A DNA stretch of 64,000 bases, taken from Rhizobium sp. RU36D. GTDB taxonomy: Bacteria > Pseudomonadota > Alphaproteobacteria > Rhizobiales > Rhizobiaceae. Location: NCBI RefSeq assembly GCF_900176345.1, contig NZ_FWXU01000005.1, forward strand, positions 245,387 through 309,386. Direction: 5' to 3'. Position numbers and translations under genes: made by a program. Under the pieces are notes generated by a model that was not told the DNA's origin, did not search any database, and saw nothing but the letters and a program-made list of their open reading frames with translations. Shown one piece after another: positions 29,201-34,578 of the stretch (position 1 is its first letter; each line of letters starts with the position of its first letter).

Positions 29201-32006
29201 GTTCGGATCGTTTGATGCGGGTAACGACGCTGTGCTCAACGCCTTTGGTGATATCCGCGGCACCTCGGCGGTTGCTGATGGCTCGATCAACGCCGCGACT
29301 GGTGGCCTAATCGATGTTGCCACCCTGCGTAGCGGTCGCTCGGTTGGCCTCAATGCCGGCTCAGGCATTCAGTTCACCGCGCTCAATGCCGGGACGTCGG
29401 CGACGCTGGACGCCCTGTCAGATATCCGGGCAACCGACCTGACGACGGGCACCTTCGCCACGCTTCGCGCTGGTGGATTGATCGACATCCAAACGCTCGA
29501 CATCGCCACGGTGCTGACAACGACGGCTGGCACGACGACGACTTTTGGAACTGTCGGTGCTGGCACATCGATGGATGTTACCTCAACAGGTCTCATCGAT
29601 ATCGCGAGCGCCACGACTGGCACCGGCGACATCCGCATGGCCTCCACCGGTGGCTCGATCCGGCTTGGCACGCTCGATGCCGGCAACGACGCCTTGCTGA
29701 ATGCCTTCGGGGATCTGAACGCGCGGTCGGTTACGGCGGCAGGTGCCTTGCGCGCTCGGGCCGGTGGCGAGATCCAGCTGGGCTCGATCGGGGTCGGCTC
29801 GTCCCTCGTCCTCTATGCCGGTACCTTCATTTCCGCCTCGACGATCGAAGTGCCGGTTGCGGCAGAGCTTGATGCGGCATTGGATATCACTGTGGGTTCC
29901 TTGCGGACGGGAACATCGGCCACGCTTCGTGCGGGCCGCGCCATCAGCGTTGGCAATCTCGACATCGGCACCGTGCTTGCAAGTAGCGCTGGCACTTCGA
30001 CGACCCTTGGCACGGCGCAGGCCGCCGCCATGGATGTGGTGTCGGGTGGCTTGCTTGATATCACCTCAGCGACTTCGCGGACGGGCAGCATCCGCCTCGC
30101 TTCCACCGGTGCATCGATCCTGATCGATCGGCTGACGTCTGAACGGGATGCGACGCTGCAGGCTCAGGGCGGTATCGATGCGAATGAACTTCTGGTGGAA
30201 GGCGCGCTGCAAGCGCGTGCCGGAGGTCTGCTTGATCTTGGCACCGCCACCGCAGACGGGGCGCTCGAATTCTATGCCGGCTCGTTGACGGCGACGAACC
30301 TGTCTGCCGGCACCGATGCCACTCTGGATGTGGTCGGCGATCTCAGGATCTCCATCCTCGCAACCGGCGGTGCGGCAAACATCGCTGCCGGCGGCGCGCT
30401 TGGGGCAGACAGGCTTGACGTCGGCACGGCACTTTCGGGCCGCGCGGGCGGCGCCATGACCATTGCCACAGCCCAAACCGGAACATCGGCAGCACTGAGT
30501 GCCGGAGGCCTGCTTTCGGTCAACAGTCTGGAAACGGTGGCGGGCGACGCCCGTCTCGCCTCAACCGGGGGATCGATCATCCTGGATCGCTTGGTCAGCA
30601 GCCGTAGCGCATTTATTGATGCCTTTGGCAGCTTGGATGCCGATGACATCCAGGTGGTGGAGGATATGACGGCGACGGCTGGGGGACAGATGGCAGTCGG
30701 CAATGCTGAAGCCGGCGGCTCCATTTCCCTCACTGCAGGCACGATGCTCAATGCGACGCAAATCCGTGCCGGTCGCGCGTTGGCACTTTCCGCGGGCACC
30801 GACCTGAGGGCCGCAACGCTCGAGAGCCAAAGCGCAACAGTGCTGGCCGCAGGCGCAAACATCGATGTCGCCGCGCTGGATGTCGGCACCGTGCTCACGA
30901 CCCGCGCCGGCAGCTCCACCCTGTTTGGCCGCGTCGCGGCGGGCTCCTCGCTCGACATCCAGTCGGGTGGACTTGTGCAGATCAGCGGCGCTGTCGCGGG
31001 TGACGGCGATAGCAGCCTGACCTCATCAGGCGGTGCGATACAGCTGGGCAGCCTGCAAGCGGGTGGGGCATTGACCCTCGCGGCCGCGTCCGAACTGCGT
31101 GCGCAAGAGCTGCGTGCCGGTGGCAATCTTGCGCTGTCGGCCGCGGTTGTCAGTATCAATAACGGTCGCGCCGCGAACTTGAGCATATCTGCCGGTCGGC
31201 AGATCGAGGCAGAGCAGCTCTCGGCTTCGGACCGTCTGGCGCTGTCGGTCGATGGCGGCGGTTCGATCAGGCTTGGGCGCGCACAGGCCGTGCGGCTTGC
31301 AATCTTCGGGGCATCGCAGTTCGACGCCAACGAACTCGCCGTTCAGAACGATGCGACGCTGGCCGCAGACAATATCCGCATCACCAACCTCGCGCATGCC
31401 GGCAGTACCGGCCCGCTGGCGCTGGATGTCACGGGCGCAGGCGGGGCGGATGCGCAAACCTTGCAGGCCTTCCTCACGACACCCCGCGGGGTCGCCATTG
31501 GCGATTATCGCGTCGCCACCTCAAGCCTGAGGACCAGCGGCTCCTTCGTCTCCATCGCGCGCGGGGTTGTTACCAACACGATGACGCTCAATACCTCCAT
31601 GCGCGATATCTTCATGAACAACAGGTCGCCGGTGCCGGTCAACGGCTTCGACGTGCAGCTTTTCCAGCCTGACTATCGCTTCAAGCTGGTTCAAGAGGGA
31701 ATGCGCACCACGACAGACGCGTTCTACGTCCAGTTTGGGCCCGGATCGGAAACCTATTTCGAACGTAATGGGCTACTCTATGCCGGCATGAGCATGTCGC
31801 GCGACATCAATCTGGCGCTGCAATCGGCCGGCAGCGGAGGGGATGAGGATGAAACCGGAGCAGGCTCCGGCATGACCGGCCCGACCGCCGCGGCCCTTCT
31901 GGACTTCCTGGCGCAACAGACACGTCCGGCTCTGGCCGTTGATCCAAATAGTGGGCCTGGACCTGCCGTCAGGCTGGACAATACAGTGACGAATCCGATT
32001 CGGTGA
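11208..32006 (+). CDS. Giant TPS filamentous adhesin (FHA/LktA-type TpsA), 6,932 aa
   Basis: An uninterrupted 20.8-kb gene for an exported filamentous adhesin. A long leader (n-region with several Lys/Arg, hydrophobic GVALLPFATATTAMGQ) ends near residue 36. A TPS/haemagglutination-activity domain covers about residues 40-240, with VVFADPYGFIVNRNGVVNAG, resembling LktA-type large adhesins. LFIDPEDLIIGG lies near residue 481. Residues of about 600-3900 are Ala/Gly-rich beta-helix-like repeats, broken at 2418-2698 by charged, probably helical modules. A second pair of 72-residue modules lies at about 4548-4688. About 5295-6161 holds 154-residue tandem repeats, then degenerate copies to about 6620. 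Its TpsB transporter is encoded next. It should be exported to the cell surface for adhesion or biofilm; the receptor is unknown. The start is one base after the preceding stop, with a poor ribosome-binding site, suggesting coupling. Confidence 0.93.
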   Translation: MMTGGKNKGLLKQWSRGLRHGVALLPFATATTAMGQSMDPAPNVIIPDGRTATGVADNGGATDVTTDTLAGGNAYNSFSRFEVGENNTVNLHVPTNAGHLINIVRDAPVVVDGTLNAMKDGRIGGNVVFADPYGFIVNRNGVVNAGSLTVNTPTREFLEQTIDSSGRIDTLLGARIIEGDVPLSPDGAIVIRGKVNTESGVFLKANSVDVDGPERHRAQFEATVNTSGHRSGGQIVVRNGKLKIVAAGSARVGGTLRAGGGSRGGDIEIKAGANVQVLPTARIEALRANDAETLTSAFAAVRAASAGKVSITAAGTLSLAGAVVAEGSVHTGGHVAIAGNGVDIENGAAIVATTEAAGASSLQPLSVAKVEISSSADLKLSGRVSADGADGRSGGAIDVHAAQDIALASTSELSANGIGGAGGRIIVFADRNLSVADGTTVKARAGLTGDGGFVELSAKKVVDLATVNLDLGSSSGRAGTLFIDPEDLIIGGFSPSIFTNGADYSALASNSITIRSGFGIDTRMLTGGVTSGNSGNVTLTAPNITIENGGYINTSVTAGSTYQAGDVSLIAHQIDTDNNWGAAGVTDHFSSSITVNGTITARNITLSSLAEYEVNSLHAGTTSTIGINGTLSGSQISVLSRSIARSNYNDTGWAFGVLNGAISAVNPLGLDAAWVSASSVAHLNVGMNANISGSAVKLESLAIGEAVDSKVGLSGSSHLSVSVVVGMVKTDARTNVAQGATITTSESLGVGAVTDTRLNVLSSVVSGLPFAGLTGGAQAVGAVAYGSADVDANAVIESNANIRGNGSVTVLARSDSSFSVNAKGYGTGQTAAGGTLAISEINSNTVARLGSSVNNTGASGRDVTVQAISNVKANDTTAGITVGSGTVADVVSTIGVAGNLLGGGTLDLQGVTNLIYSKFMASPAGMVGSNIGVKGAASLSLSHGSITADASIARNATGGLNPSIQASGNVSVVSDVINKKIVSNSVAGINSTAKDPTSASTSATVGAAAAVAIYDVDHYSRAYLGSDVQVTARHVGVNAYSSAPVGIFISDWDNAKQVFFDVYRAVVANPGIFTSGAKATAESDQLSLAGSYNHFNLGMNTLAWIGSGARVTSTATDNTWSVDKLDAIGVVQTDGSDQVRFTFQTGVDVLASTDVETLSVVGNWGLTGNASQTTAVGGSASALMFDISTIAGIADSASVTSASDLAVDATSRNFLISVTPSSGSGGSIAGSGMVSVFDVDSQTHASISNTANVTADALSVTAGEDLAIYSATGQLQHGTGATLGISAAIVDIGTDTAAYIGDNFGAAGSVVGTQLRAASGTRGVILADELAVRALTKGTVMAAAISAAASQPTPATAPPAGTPSKALELLLGSQPAQAPKFNLAVVGSASVIINALDTRAEVSGVNVTRRNAANTAASMRVEAINTSHLYSLAGGAALTATGPNSSGTAGVAGSIAIGGSANKTIATVSNTNVTDIANVAVQGLTGGSYTVSAVGMSLAAGSSDLLSIAGSVSVTEITDSVQGLIQDSSFVGSGTGSLAATAYRKTDVAIGAGTIALGGKVGAGFAVTYVAIKDGAGGYATQASISNSAIRGYIDVSAVAAAPSRIYTGVASSAVTTGSLALSGALIITDIGGTVLASIDGSHDDDDIIASRHVNVKSGTADADDLNALLSAATRGVNTAAVDYSEITYENAENGAVTEIAAGAAIVAMAGNISGGTGGASAGASIISNYVHQRHIARIDGVDVTAGGNVTVAATDATSILALGMGVGVSTGGFAGQAAAVDNRVNSSISANVGGGSRATTVAAAELAVTAQDAVVIRGAATSAAVASGLAGGIGIAVNSVGMNVDAKVANAAIDTSGSVKVRARSTADILTVAAGVAAGTNAGLAGSAASSKIDTNVRALVLSGSDIDAANNVIIDASNSGRISVIAGALGVGMSGAGVGLSIVVNQIDGDTEARIADSTLDADGAGADDVVQAGALAQALEPGDVQDMGFSTPDFTRSTRSVSGVAVLANSTQTVTGVAVTVGLAGAGPAAAILPVTTLAGGRTIAAIDQSTVGTRVGVSSDILVSASSHSYSGNLALSGAGSATASAGAAASVATTMKRATEARIAGSTIGAAVNLVTRPRNVTVEAVASQSASDIAIGFAAGLIGGGAGSAIFTVFNADTEASIEGGHIRATSANVSADSTNGYFAAAGAGAGGLFGGYAGAAVVGVSKNTTVARIGDTGVTTRLDLEGDLNVSSASHNAFTANAYGVAGSVVGGPIAGLAVVTVVANDTQALLRDATITIASNAMVGNRAAGITLSAHEDLETKTATGAGAITFVGTGLGAAANVVVLTSKVQADSSGGSISAPGLFDISATTEKTVDAKTVAIGGGAVSGIGAAVGVVIAGGSAAADAMAELNKNGEGTLASINELSAAGGDFVLAGDEIANWRGRAASELGVSNPTDMQVQAWARQRYVALLQAGSFTNNGTYIPDPALTPTDHAQARAQAIADWNSLSGGRATYVLADDQLLSYSQNALTGNDRTAFAALVAANNTSGMAFVPKAGVLAQYATEARTALGLTAAPTDAQIQAYLESRYQGYVAAIRVRADADYAALMAKGAVDNGRFVVNSSQLAGLANTMLPSADATQFTRLAAARGTGDTFSLANVDAVYADGRSFRQVAAEALDTDLSGTANNQRVQEYWAARYNGLAQAIQSGADNQYRNMAANQVATRENFSVTNATSNAAEGVYAGVAGGSVTVGSLAIDAISGVSIANMANGVGVAGVAVGGGAALTYSESNATVSAYAAGNINAGAIAVNALARDGSAGAAASSEAFAGAGGLMAGIGAAVAISTGNNNVSATLGGTLTGRSGSSAVLANAMDTTRLSSYAVGATIGGGAAVGASVATSTKSSKVDATGVDGSRVTGWNNVSISAGTAGALSSKAIAGAGGIGAAASGAIAQSIGSEKVTASIGNNATVSATSVDVMATAMPKLSSESLGIAAAAGVAIGVSKADSKSSAEVRAYVGNDVSVSGGALTISASMLLPTSGDTAWSRAVAGTGGGLVGANATIATSTNTSTVEAYGGQRLRMPNGDVSISAVNDSRQRSEATGIAAGYIAAGATRAESSSSGSSKAWLERDAITQSNRTGQISVSAEGITENKANSTAGSGGVFAGAAALASTSDKTVTLAEIRSGSPAYTLYTAGLTLKAEHESRFNGNADSFQASVVGASGADARNVVDTTVDANIGAGIVINSLDNVFITATSLTGQTGGGARAGSGGVVGASAAFSDTKVKNTTTVNIGQGAVISLNGDPTTADVKLNIEAFNQLSTGDTVAVDAGGFFAGGGGRSDLDATIRNAINIGQNAILFSVGALQVGTASVNTSSNNANASLYGVVTGAGASTYSKIDVGQTITLGNNVTLEAFGNLTLTAGQSGNGLSGSLVAAKARTEVYNYALIPITAQYRGSAVANSNSNLTVGTGGKLLAGRNILVGAYKGSVTAEGRGTNHNPYLAMFNTTTSDDNSDTNTSANAVLNGTIYAGTHNSQNVTIGMDGSVTLAAQDYPFAFTEVAAGDVATSFVSYNDRKLRYDIANTYNPYADIVTKIMQLTGLNEADTRWRLATRNDIFYGVTISADARRQVETFVNQIRTGSVPDRMVGTVAIGSIMASAGDVEIHADTLSGSANVTAKGAPRIDIVNNGRGYVLLNKLLLTSNEGGHVDFTGAAAASSANGLRISTDTGPDKPEISVRSTWGGDVDHLGNVTIPSVTPDIYFLGDVQNLNGAVTVRNAIGNVTILGNSFSAATIDMQVPRGNLTVNQGAGSIYETNNDVMAQWRGNQYRPLSAAQAVQAVATYMEGWANIDRQGNPTDNNSFTARTLVKNYQDSIYPHGLISNVWFKVYPDNIGSQNSQTGVVGDFREGYFRWTVWNGDGDRSGPFGWLKFDVIQRQALTYEANNASIPLDTTPQIIGGSIILSAGTINVNGTIQSGFSNAWSVNVGTAAANTIAYYKNDAAVRAANAGRFIELPVSAINGSLDTTIRAYYDVSNDRIELQNVVQGAGGRVYLNGGIISTSTVAGQSQGLIRVNGGYATVNVVNTTGTSLVTNTINTGTSTSSVVEIVDQYKWANGAPIRTWYVYDVSQANALSVYEQTNGSNNTDYRNARLVTASNGQTASYNPHENLLYQWVETATAVRQATPNSHVQLGEWQWESNLADPYTTTRSVYIGTQSTNFREVVTGTASYSVRVDMPQNHQNGTDFHGYWVQNVYDRATITLTNTVRASNPINIQFIGGSNGQVSVSSNSTVQINGTITNYNGATSISATGSTSAVIASRDGSVSGRSVTINGEGGIGTAAQAVGVQVYGGTLTASSTNRDINISARGDLNVASVRVNGRNGQALTAGDVTLTASGDITSASAYNVANPIIVGKSVSINSASGAIGARSGSVNGQPALTNINPIVFQASGVRLANGSLDGGVLDSRSSTGAYLVQSQGDLRIGHVSSDGAVFLAAAGSNGQAANIVPGSSRTGLSVEESARLQNIWTSLDLLRQAQQDGTVGADGSLNTSVYAGSAAVHGYEAMVNRAYEDYWQLRTIAFADGQTYALTDAGRVALKAQIAAERGVAASQVLESDVEAEARRRFATARSILGLDQTVNASYDAYWQLRDMAFADGTTYAITTQGSQFFRSELATRLNVDPGTITDAQIETEARSRFATARANLGRSSDGQVLDLPQNQLEAFRVAPTTAILTSGLSAYTQGFSYKLGETTALYASLTSGARWTLDQLTYTIDASANPASNTPLPTIGQLPQNVSARQVMLYAPNGSIGSLAAPRTIVFSSDNLGALSEADRATISAAGPGELQVSTRTLSNGATQYTVQVAQQDLVIASPLGTIAAKAKSEIYLGSASNLKLGGVDQGLFPGGVLAAAYTQGVQTTHGGTVRLEAIGDIVGGVTGQVAISGNISNLTIISETGSIGLAGVDGSNPADNLNALQIALTGSNIGTLNLAQAARGIYLRQTTGDLILGNISGGSGSRAAVQLGATGSIYAQAQFTDRTVPHILGSTLDLRAGGSISFRNGTFQPLQIAITGAVTGHAGGDFSLLSPTQGVTTGRDGAYGTLTAGGNIVVNSTGGALTLSRSLQSAGNLTLVASGLLTLADSGDDGAVTASANAGDVVVTAGTLGMGAGTRILAGGTVSILTTGNALIGQVESTSAGHGTVPAIQITAGSSGSIIGNGDLVTNIKTTSLGGVVLNAGQAIDLDVSTGWLNATAGNGDLVIDTTGGLTSTALASTGGSVKITAGGTLALGSVASRMDTRLVSLGGAVRFLTVTADRDAALEAASDIEGTSVIADGSISATSGGLIDIATLRSGRSMGLNAGSRIQATTVDAGTSATLDAVSDIGATDLTTGTFATVRAGGLVDIDTLAIGTVLTSTAGTTTTFAAVGAGTSIDVTSAGLIDIASATTTTGNIGMTSTGGSIRIGSLDAGNDAVLNTFGDVRGTSAVADGSISATSGGLIDIATLRSGRSVGLNAGSRIQARTVNAGTSATLDAVSDVQATDLTTGTFATLRAGGLIYISTLDIGTVLTSTAGTTTTFGTLGAGTSMDVTSTGLIDITSATTGTGNIGISSTGGSIGFGTLDAGNDVVLNAFGDVRGTSAVADGSISATAGGLIDISTLDIGTVLTTTAGTTTTFGTVGAGTSMDVTSTGLIDITSATTTTGDIRLTSSAGSMRFGSLGAGNDTMLNAFGDVRGTSAVADGSLSATSGGLIDIATLGTGGSVGLNAGSRIQATTIEAGTSATLDAVSDIRATDLTTGTFATLRAGGLIGIDTLDIGTVLTTTAGTTTTFDTVGAGTSMDVTSAGLIDISSATTGADNIGLTSTGGSIRFGSLDAGNDAVLNAFDDIRGTSAVADGSINATAGGLIDIANLSTGGSVGLNAGSRIQATTINAGTSATLDAVSDIQATDLTTGTFATLRAGGLIGIDTLDIGTVLTSTAGTTTTFDTVGAGTSMDVTSAGLIDISSATTGTGNIGMTSTGGSIRFGSFDAGNDAVLNAFGDIRGTSAVADGSINAATGGLIDVATLRSGRSVGLNAGSGIQFTALNAGTSATLDALSDIRATDLTTGTFATLRAGGLIDIQTLDIATVLTTTAGTTTTFGTVGAGTSMDVTSTGLIDIASATTGTGDIRMASTGGSIRLGTLDAGNDALLNAFGDLNARSVTAAGALRARAGGEIQLGSIGVGSSLVLYAGTFISASTIEVPVAAELDAALDITVGSLRTGTSATLRAGRAISVGNLDIGTVLASSAGTSTTLGTAQAAAMDVVSGGLLDITSATSRTGSIRLASTGASILIDRLTSERDATLQAQGGIDANELLVEGALQARAGGLLDLGTATADGALEFYAGSLTATNLSAGTDATLDVVGDLRISILATGGAANIAAGGALGADRLDVGTALSGRAGGAMTIATAQTGTSAALSAGGLLSVNSLETVAGDARLASTGGSIILDRLVSSRSAFIDAFGSLDADDIQVVEDMTATAGGQMAVGNAEAGGSISLTAGTMLNATQIRAGRALALSAGTDLRAATLESQSATVLAAGANIDVAALDVGTVLTTRAGSSTLFGRVAAGSSLDIQSGGLVQISGAVAGDGDSSLTSSGGAIQLGSLQAGGALTLAAASELRAQELRAGGNLALSAAVVSINNGRAANLSISAGRQIEAEQLSASDRLALSVDGGGSIRLGRAQAVRLAIFGASQFDANELAVQNDATLAADNIRITNLAHAGSTGPLALDVTGAGGADAQTLQAFLTTPRGVAIGDYRVATSSLRTSGSFVSIARGVVTNTMTLNTSMRDIFMNNRSPVPVNGFDVQLFQPDYRFKLVQEGMRTTTDAFYVQFGPGSETYFERNGLLYAGMSMSRDINLALQSAGSGGDEDETGAGSGMTGPTAAALLDFLAQQTRPALAVDPNSGPGPAVRLDNTVTNPIR
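18461..19300 (+). repeat. Cluster A of helical-type modules inside the adhesin
   Basis: This coding segment breaks the beta-helix pattern. Three copies of a motif of the form LG(V/L)-x(3-5)-(T/S)D-x-Q-(V/I)-x(3)-A/W-x-x-R-Y are visible: ELGVSNPTDMQVQAWARQRY, ALGLTAAPTDAQIQAYLESR and the LSGTANNQRVQEYWAARY stretch. They alternate with shorter F/YVL..DQL units. The composition is rich in Gln, Arg, Asp and Tyr and poor in Gly. Confidence 0.65.
24852..25270 (+). repeat. Cluster B: two 72-residue repeats inside the adhesin
   Basis: Two copies with a 216-bp (72-residue) offset, for example the YWQLR codons at 24867 and 25083. Each reads YxxYWQLRxxAFADGxTYA...EARxRFATAR..LG. The EARSRFATA part matches the end of the cluster A motif, so both clusters are variants of one module. 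Confidence 0.7.
27090..29690 (+). repeat. 154-residue (462-bp) tandem repeats in the adhesin
   Basis: Equivalent positions recur at 27096, 27558, 28020, 28311, 28773, 29235 and 29697. Spacing is exactly 462 bp except for one 291-bp step. Each unit runs from (V/L)LNAFGDxRGTSAVADGS to SIRFGSLDAGND. The third unit (28014-28304) lacks 57 residues. Units beyond 29690 (to about 31080) are recognisable but strongly diverged and 153-154 residues long. Confidence 0.9.
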
Positions 32007-32074
32007 TGTATGGCTTTTGCTTGCCGATTCCCGATGAAAACGTCGCTGCGAGTCCTGGCGGGAGGGAACCGAGC

Positions 32075-33739
32075 TTGAGACAGCGCATCTTGCTTTCGCC
32101 ACTCGCGATCAGCTTGGGGATATGCTGTGCGTTGCTGACGGGCAGTCTGTCTGCGGCCAACGCCCAGGCTCAGCAGCCACCGGCCAATGTCGATGCCGGA
32201 GCCTTGCAAAACCGCACGGATCGTCTGCAGCGTGAACTCGAAGACCAGGTCACGCCGCGTCGCCCTGACGGCGCCGATGGCGTGACGGGGCCGGCGCGGG
32301 AGCAGGCGCCCGAGGTGCCGCCAGGCGGACCGACCTTCGAGTTGACCCGTGTGGAATTCACGCCGTCATATTTCTTCAGCCAGAACGAGCTGGCGGCGAT
32401 CGCGCAGCCCTTCGTTGGGCGCACCCTCGATTTCTCGGGAATCCAGGCACTGGTCAATGCAGTCAATGCCCGCTACAGCGCCCGCGGCATTGTCACCGCC
32501 AGCGCCTCCCTGCCGGAACAGGATCTCGAGGGAGGGGTGCTCAAGATAGAGCTCATCGAGGGTCGCGTCGGTGCCGTGTCCGTTGAGGGGGCGCCGCGCT
32601 CGGAAGAGTATGTCCGATCACGGGTGCAATTGCAGCAAGGAACCGTGGTTGACGTGCCCAAGCTCGGCAGCCGGGTTTCGGCGCAGAACCGTCTCGGCGA
32701 GGCCCGCATCCGCACCATCCTGCAGCCCGGCACGGAATTCGGTCAGACCGACGTCACCTTGTCCGTGACGGAACCCCAACAGAATCTGCTCGACGTCTTC
32801 ACCGACAATTTTGGCTCAAAGACGACAGGGCGATACCAGGGCGGGTTCCTGTTCCAGCATTATGGGCTGCTTGGCATAGACGACAGGTTCAAGGCCTACG
32901 GCGTCTATTCCAAGGGCAATCTTGCCGGCAATCTGTCCTATACATTTGGCGTGTCACCAACTGGCGGCAGGCTCGGCATCAGCTATTCGGCGTCCCGTAT
33001 CAAGATCATCGATGGGCCATTTGCCGATCTCGATGTCACTGGTAGTTCGCAGGGCGGTGGCCTCAACTATGCGCAACCGATCTATTCGGATGCCAACTGG
33101 CTTTTGCTGGCCAATCTCGGTGCCACGATCAACCGGTCGATCACGCGGCAGGGCAATCTGGAGGTCACCGACAATATCACACGCAAGCCGACGGCCGGCG
33201 TGACCATCAACTATTACGGTACTGATATCGCGGTGTCGGTGTCGCCATCCTATGCCTTCTCCACGACAGATCTTCTGGTCACCGGCGGCAGCGAGCAGGC
33301 GCATTTTTTCAATGGATCTGCATCACTCACCGGGGCGCTGCCGCAGGAATTCGTGCTGCAGGCCTTTGGCTCCTGGCAGGTTGCCTCCACCAAGCTGGTG
33401 ACCGGCGATCAGCTATTCCAGATCGGCGGGCCGACCACGATCCGGGGCTATGATGGCGGGGCCGCGGCCGGCGGTAGCGGCTATTATGCCAATATCGAAC
33501 TGCACAAAAGCTTCAGCGGCGATTTTGGCAGTCTAGACCTGTTCAGCTTCGTGGATCACGGTAGCGTCTATTCGACGAGCCCCGCCAAGGTGAGCCTGAC
33601 CGGCATCGGCGTTGGTGCCGGCTGGACCATCAATGATCGGGTGACGCTGGAAGTGACCGGCGCCATACCGGTTGGCCAGCAGCTGCCGGGGGCTCCTGAC
33701 TACACGATCTTCGGACGGATCATCGGCAAGGTCTTCTGA
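32075..33739 (+). CDS. TpsB outer-membrane transporter (FhaC/ShlB family)
   Basis: A two-partner-secretion transporter of about 554 residues from the TTG at 32075. A signal peptide (RQRILLSPLAISLGICCALL...ANAQAQ) is followed by a Gln/Pro-rich linker. POTRA domains begin at FELTRVEFTPSYFF. A 16-strand barrel contains the conserved loop 6 motif TIRGYDGG, and the chain ends in Phe (GRIIGKVF), the BAM recognition residue. It exports the giant adhesin encoded directly upstream. I chose TTG 32075 because GGGAGGGAA lies about 9 bases upstream and it places the signal peptide at the N-terminus; GTG 32003, overlapping the adhesin stop, would add 24 atypical residues. Confidence 0.92.
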   Translation: MRQRILLSPLAISLGICCALLTGSLSAANAQAQQPPANVDAGALQNRTDRLQRELEDQVTPRRPDGADGVTGPAREQAPEVPPGGPTFELTRVEFTPSYFFSQNELAAIAQPFVGRTLDFSGIQALVNAVNARYSARGIVTASASLPEQDLEGGVLKIELIEGRVGAVSVEGAPRSEEYVRSRVQLQQGTVVDVPKLGSRVSAQNRLGEARIRTILQPGTEFGQTDVTLSVTEPQQNLLDVFTDNFGSKTTGRYQGGFLFQHYGLLGIDDRFKAYGVYSKGNLAGNLSYTFGVSPTGGRLGISYSASRIKIIDGPFADLDVTGSSQGGGLNYAQPIYSDANWLLLANLGATINRSITRQGNLEVTDNITRKPTAGVTINYYGTDIAVSVSPSYAFSTTDLLVTGGSEQAHFFNGSASLTGALPQEFVLQAFGSWQVASTKLVTGDQLFQIGGPTTIRGYDGGAAAGGSGYYANIELHKSFSGDFGSLDLFSFVDHGSVYSTSPAKVSLTGIGVGAGWTINDRVTLEVTGAIPVGQQLPGAPDYTIFGRIIGKVF

Positions 33740-33793
33740 AACCATAGCCTTGGTGAGATGGCGCACCACGGGCTCGCAGCCGACGTCCTTGCA

Positions 33794-34492
33794 TCAAGGC
33801 GAGAGGCCGGCGCACCGGGCGGTGTTGCGGATGTGGTTCTGCATTTCCCGCTGGGCCGCGGCGCTGTCATTGGCGCTGAGGGCTGCGATGATGCGCCGAT
33901 GCTCGGATATGGATTCCCGCATGCGCTCGGGATCCGTGATCGGGATGGGCTGGCGCTGGGTTTCTGTGAGTTGGTCGCGAACCGTCTGGTAGAGCGCCTT
34001 CAGCATCGCATTGGAGCAGGCGGAAACGATGGTGCCGTGAAATTCGAGGTCAGCCTCGACATTGGCCAGCAAGTCCTGGCTTGCCCAGCATTCCTCCATG
34101 GTCCGCGTCGCGCTCTCCATTTTCTCCAGTTGCAGTTGCGTCAGTCGTCCGGCGGCGAGACGCGCAATCTCGCCCTCCAGCAGGATGCGGGTCTGGAAGA
34201 CATCGAAGACCGGATAGCTGTCGGAATAACGCCAGGGGGCCATATGGCCGGCCGAACCACTGGCACCCGTCACGGGAGCGGCGACAAATGTTCCTCGACC
34301 CGCCTCGGTCTTGATCAGGCCAAGGGTTTCCAGCGTCAACAAGGCCTCGCGCAACGAGGCCCGGCTGATGCCGAACTTCTGGGCGAATTCCCGCTGCGAG
34401 GGTATCTTTTCGCCGGCCTTTAGAACGCCGGTCTGGATCATCGTCTGGATCTCTCGGGCGACAGATTGTGGCACGAGCGTCTTGTTCAGCAT
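33794..34492 (-). CDS. FadR-type GntR family transcriptional regulator
   Basis: A 232-residue repressor with an N-terminal winged helix-turn-helix (KIPSQREFAQKFGISRASLREALLTLETLGLI) and a C-terminal all-helical FCD effector domain with the usual metal-site pattern (D/H in the EADLEFH stretch, EHRRI, MQNHI). The ATG at 34492 has GAGAAGGA upstream; a longer frame lacks this. It is divergent from an amino acid ABC transporter, and a perfect 31-bp palindrome with a FadR-like TGGTCTGACCA core lies between them. It probably controls the downstream transporter and enzymes and itself. Confidence 0.9.
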   Translation of the reverse strand: MLNKTLVPQSVAREIQTMIQTGVLKAGEKIPSQREFAQKFGISRASLREALLTLETLGLIKTEAGRGTFVAAPVTGASGSAGHMAPWRYSDSYPVFDVFQTRILLEGEIARLAAGRLTQLQLEKMESATRTMEECWASQDLLANVEADLEFHGTIVSACSNAMLKALYQTVRDQLTETQRQPIPITDPERMRESISEHRRIIAALSANDSAAAQREMQNHIRNTARCAGLSP

Positions 34493-34578
34493 GATGGTCC
34501 TTCTCGATCTGCGCTGAGGTGGCGAACCACTGTATTTTTTCACAAGCCGTCTTGCCAAGGGCTAACCAGCATGCTTCT

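Noticed and set aside
27090..29690. Regular repeats that could suggest a CRISPR or satellite array
   Set aside because: Units are 462 bp, stay in one coding frame and have no short repeat/unique spacer pattern. They are protein repeats.
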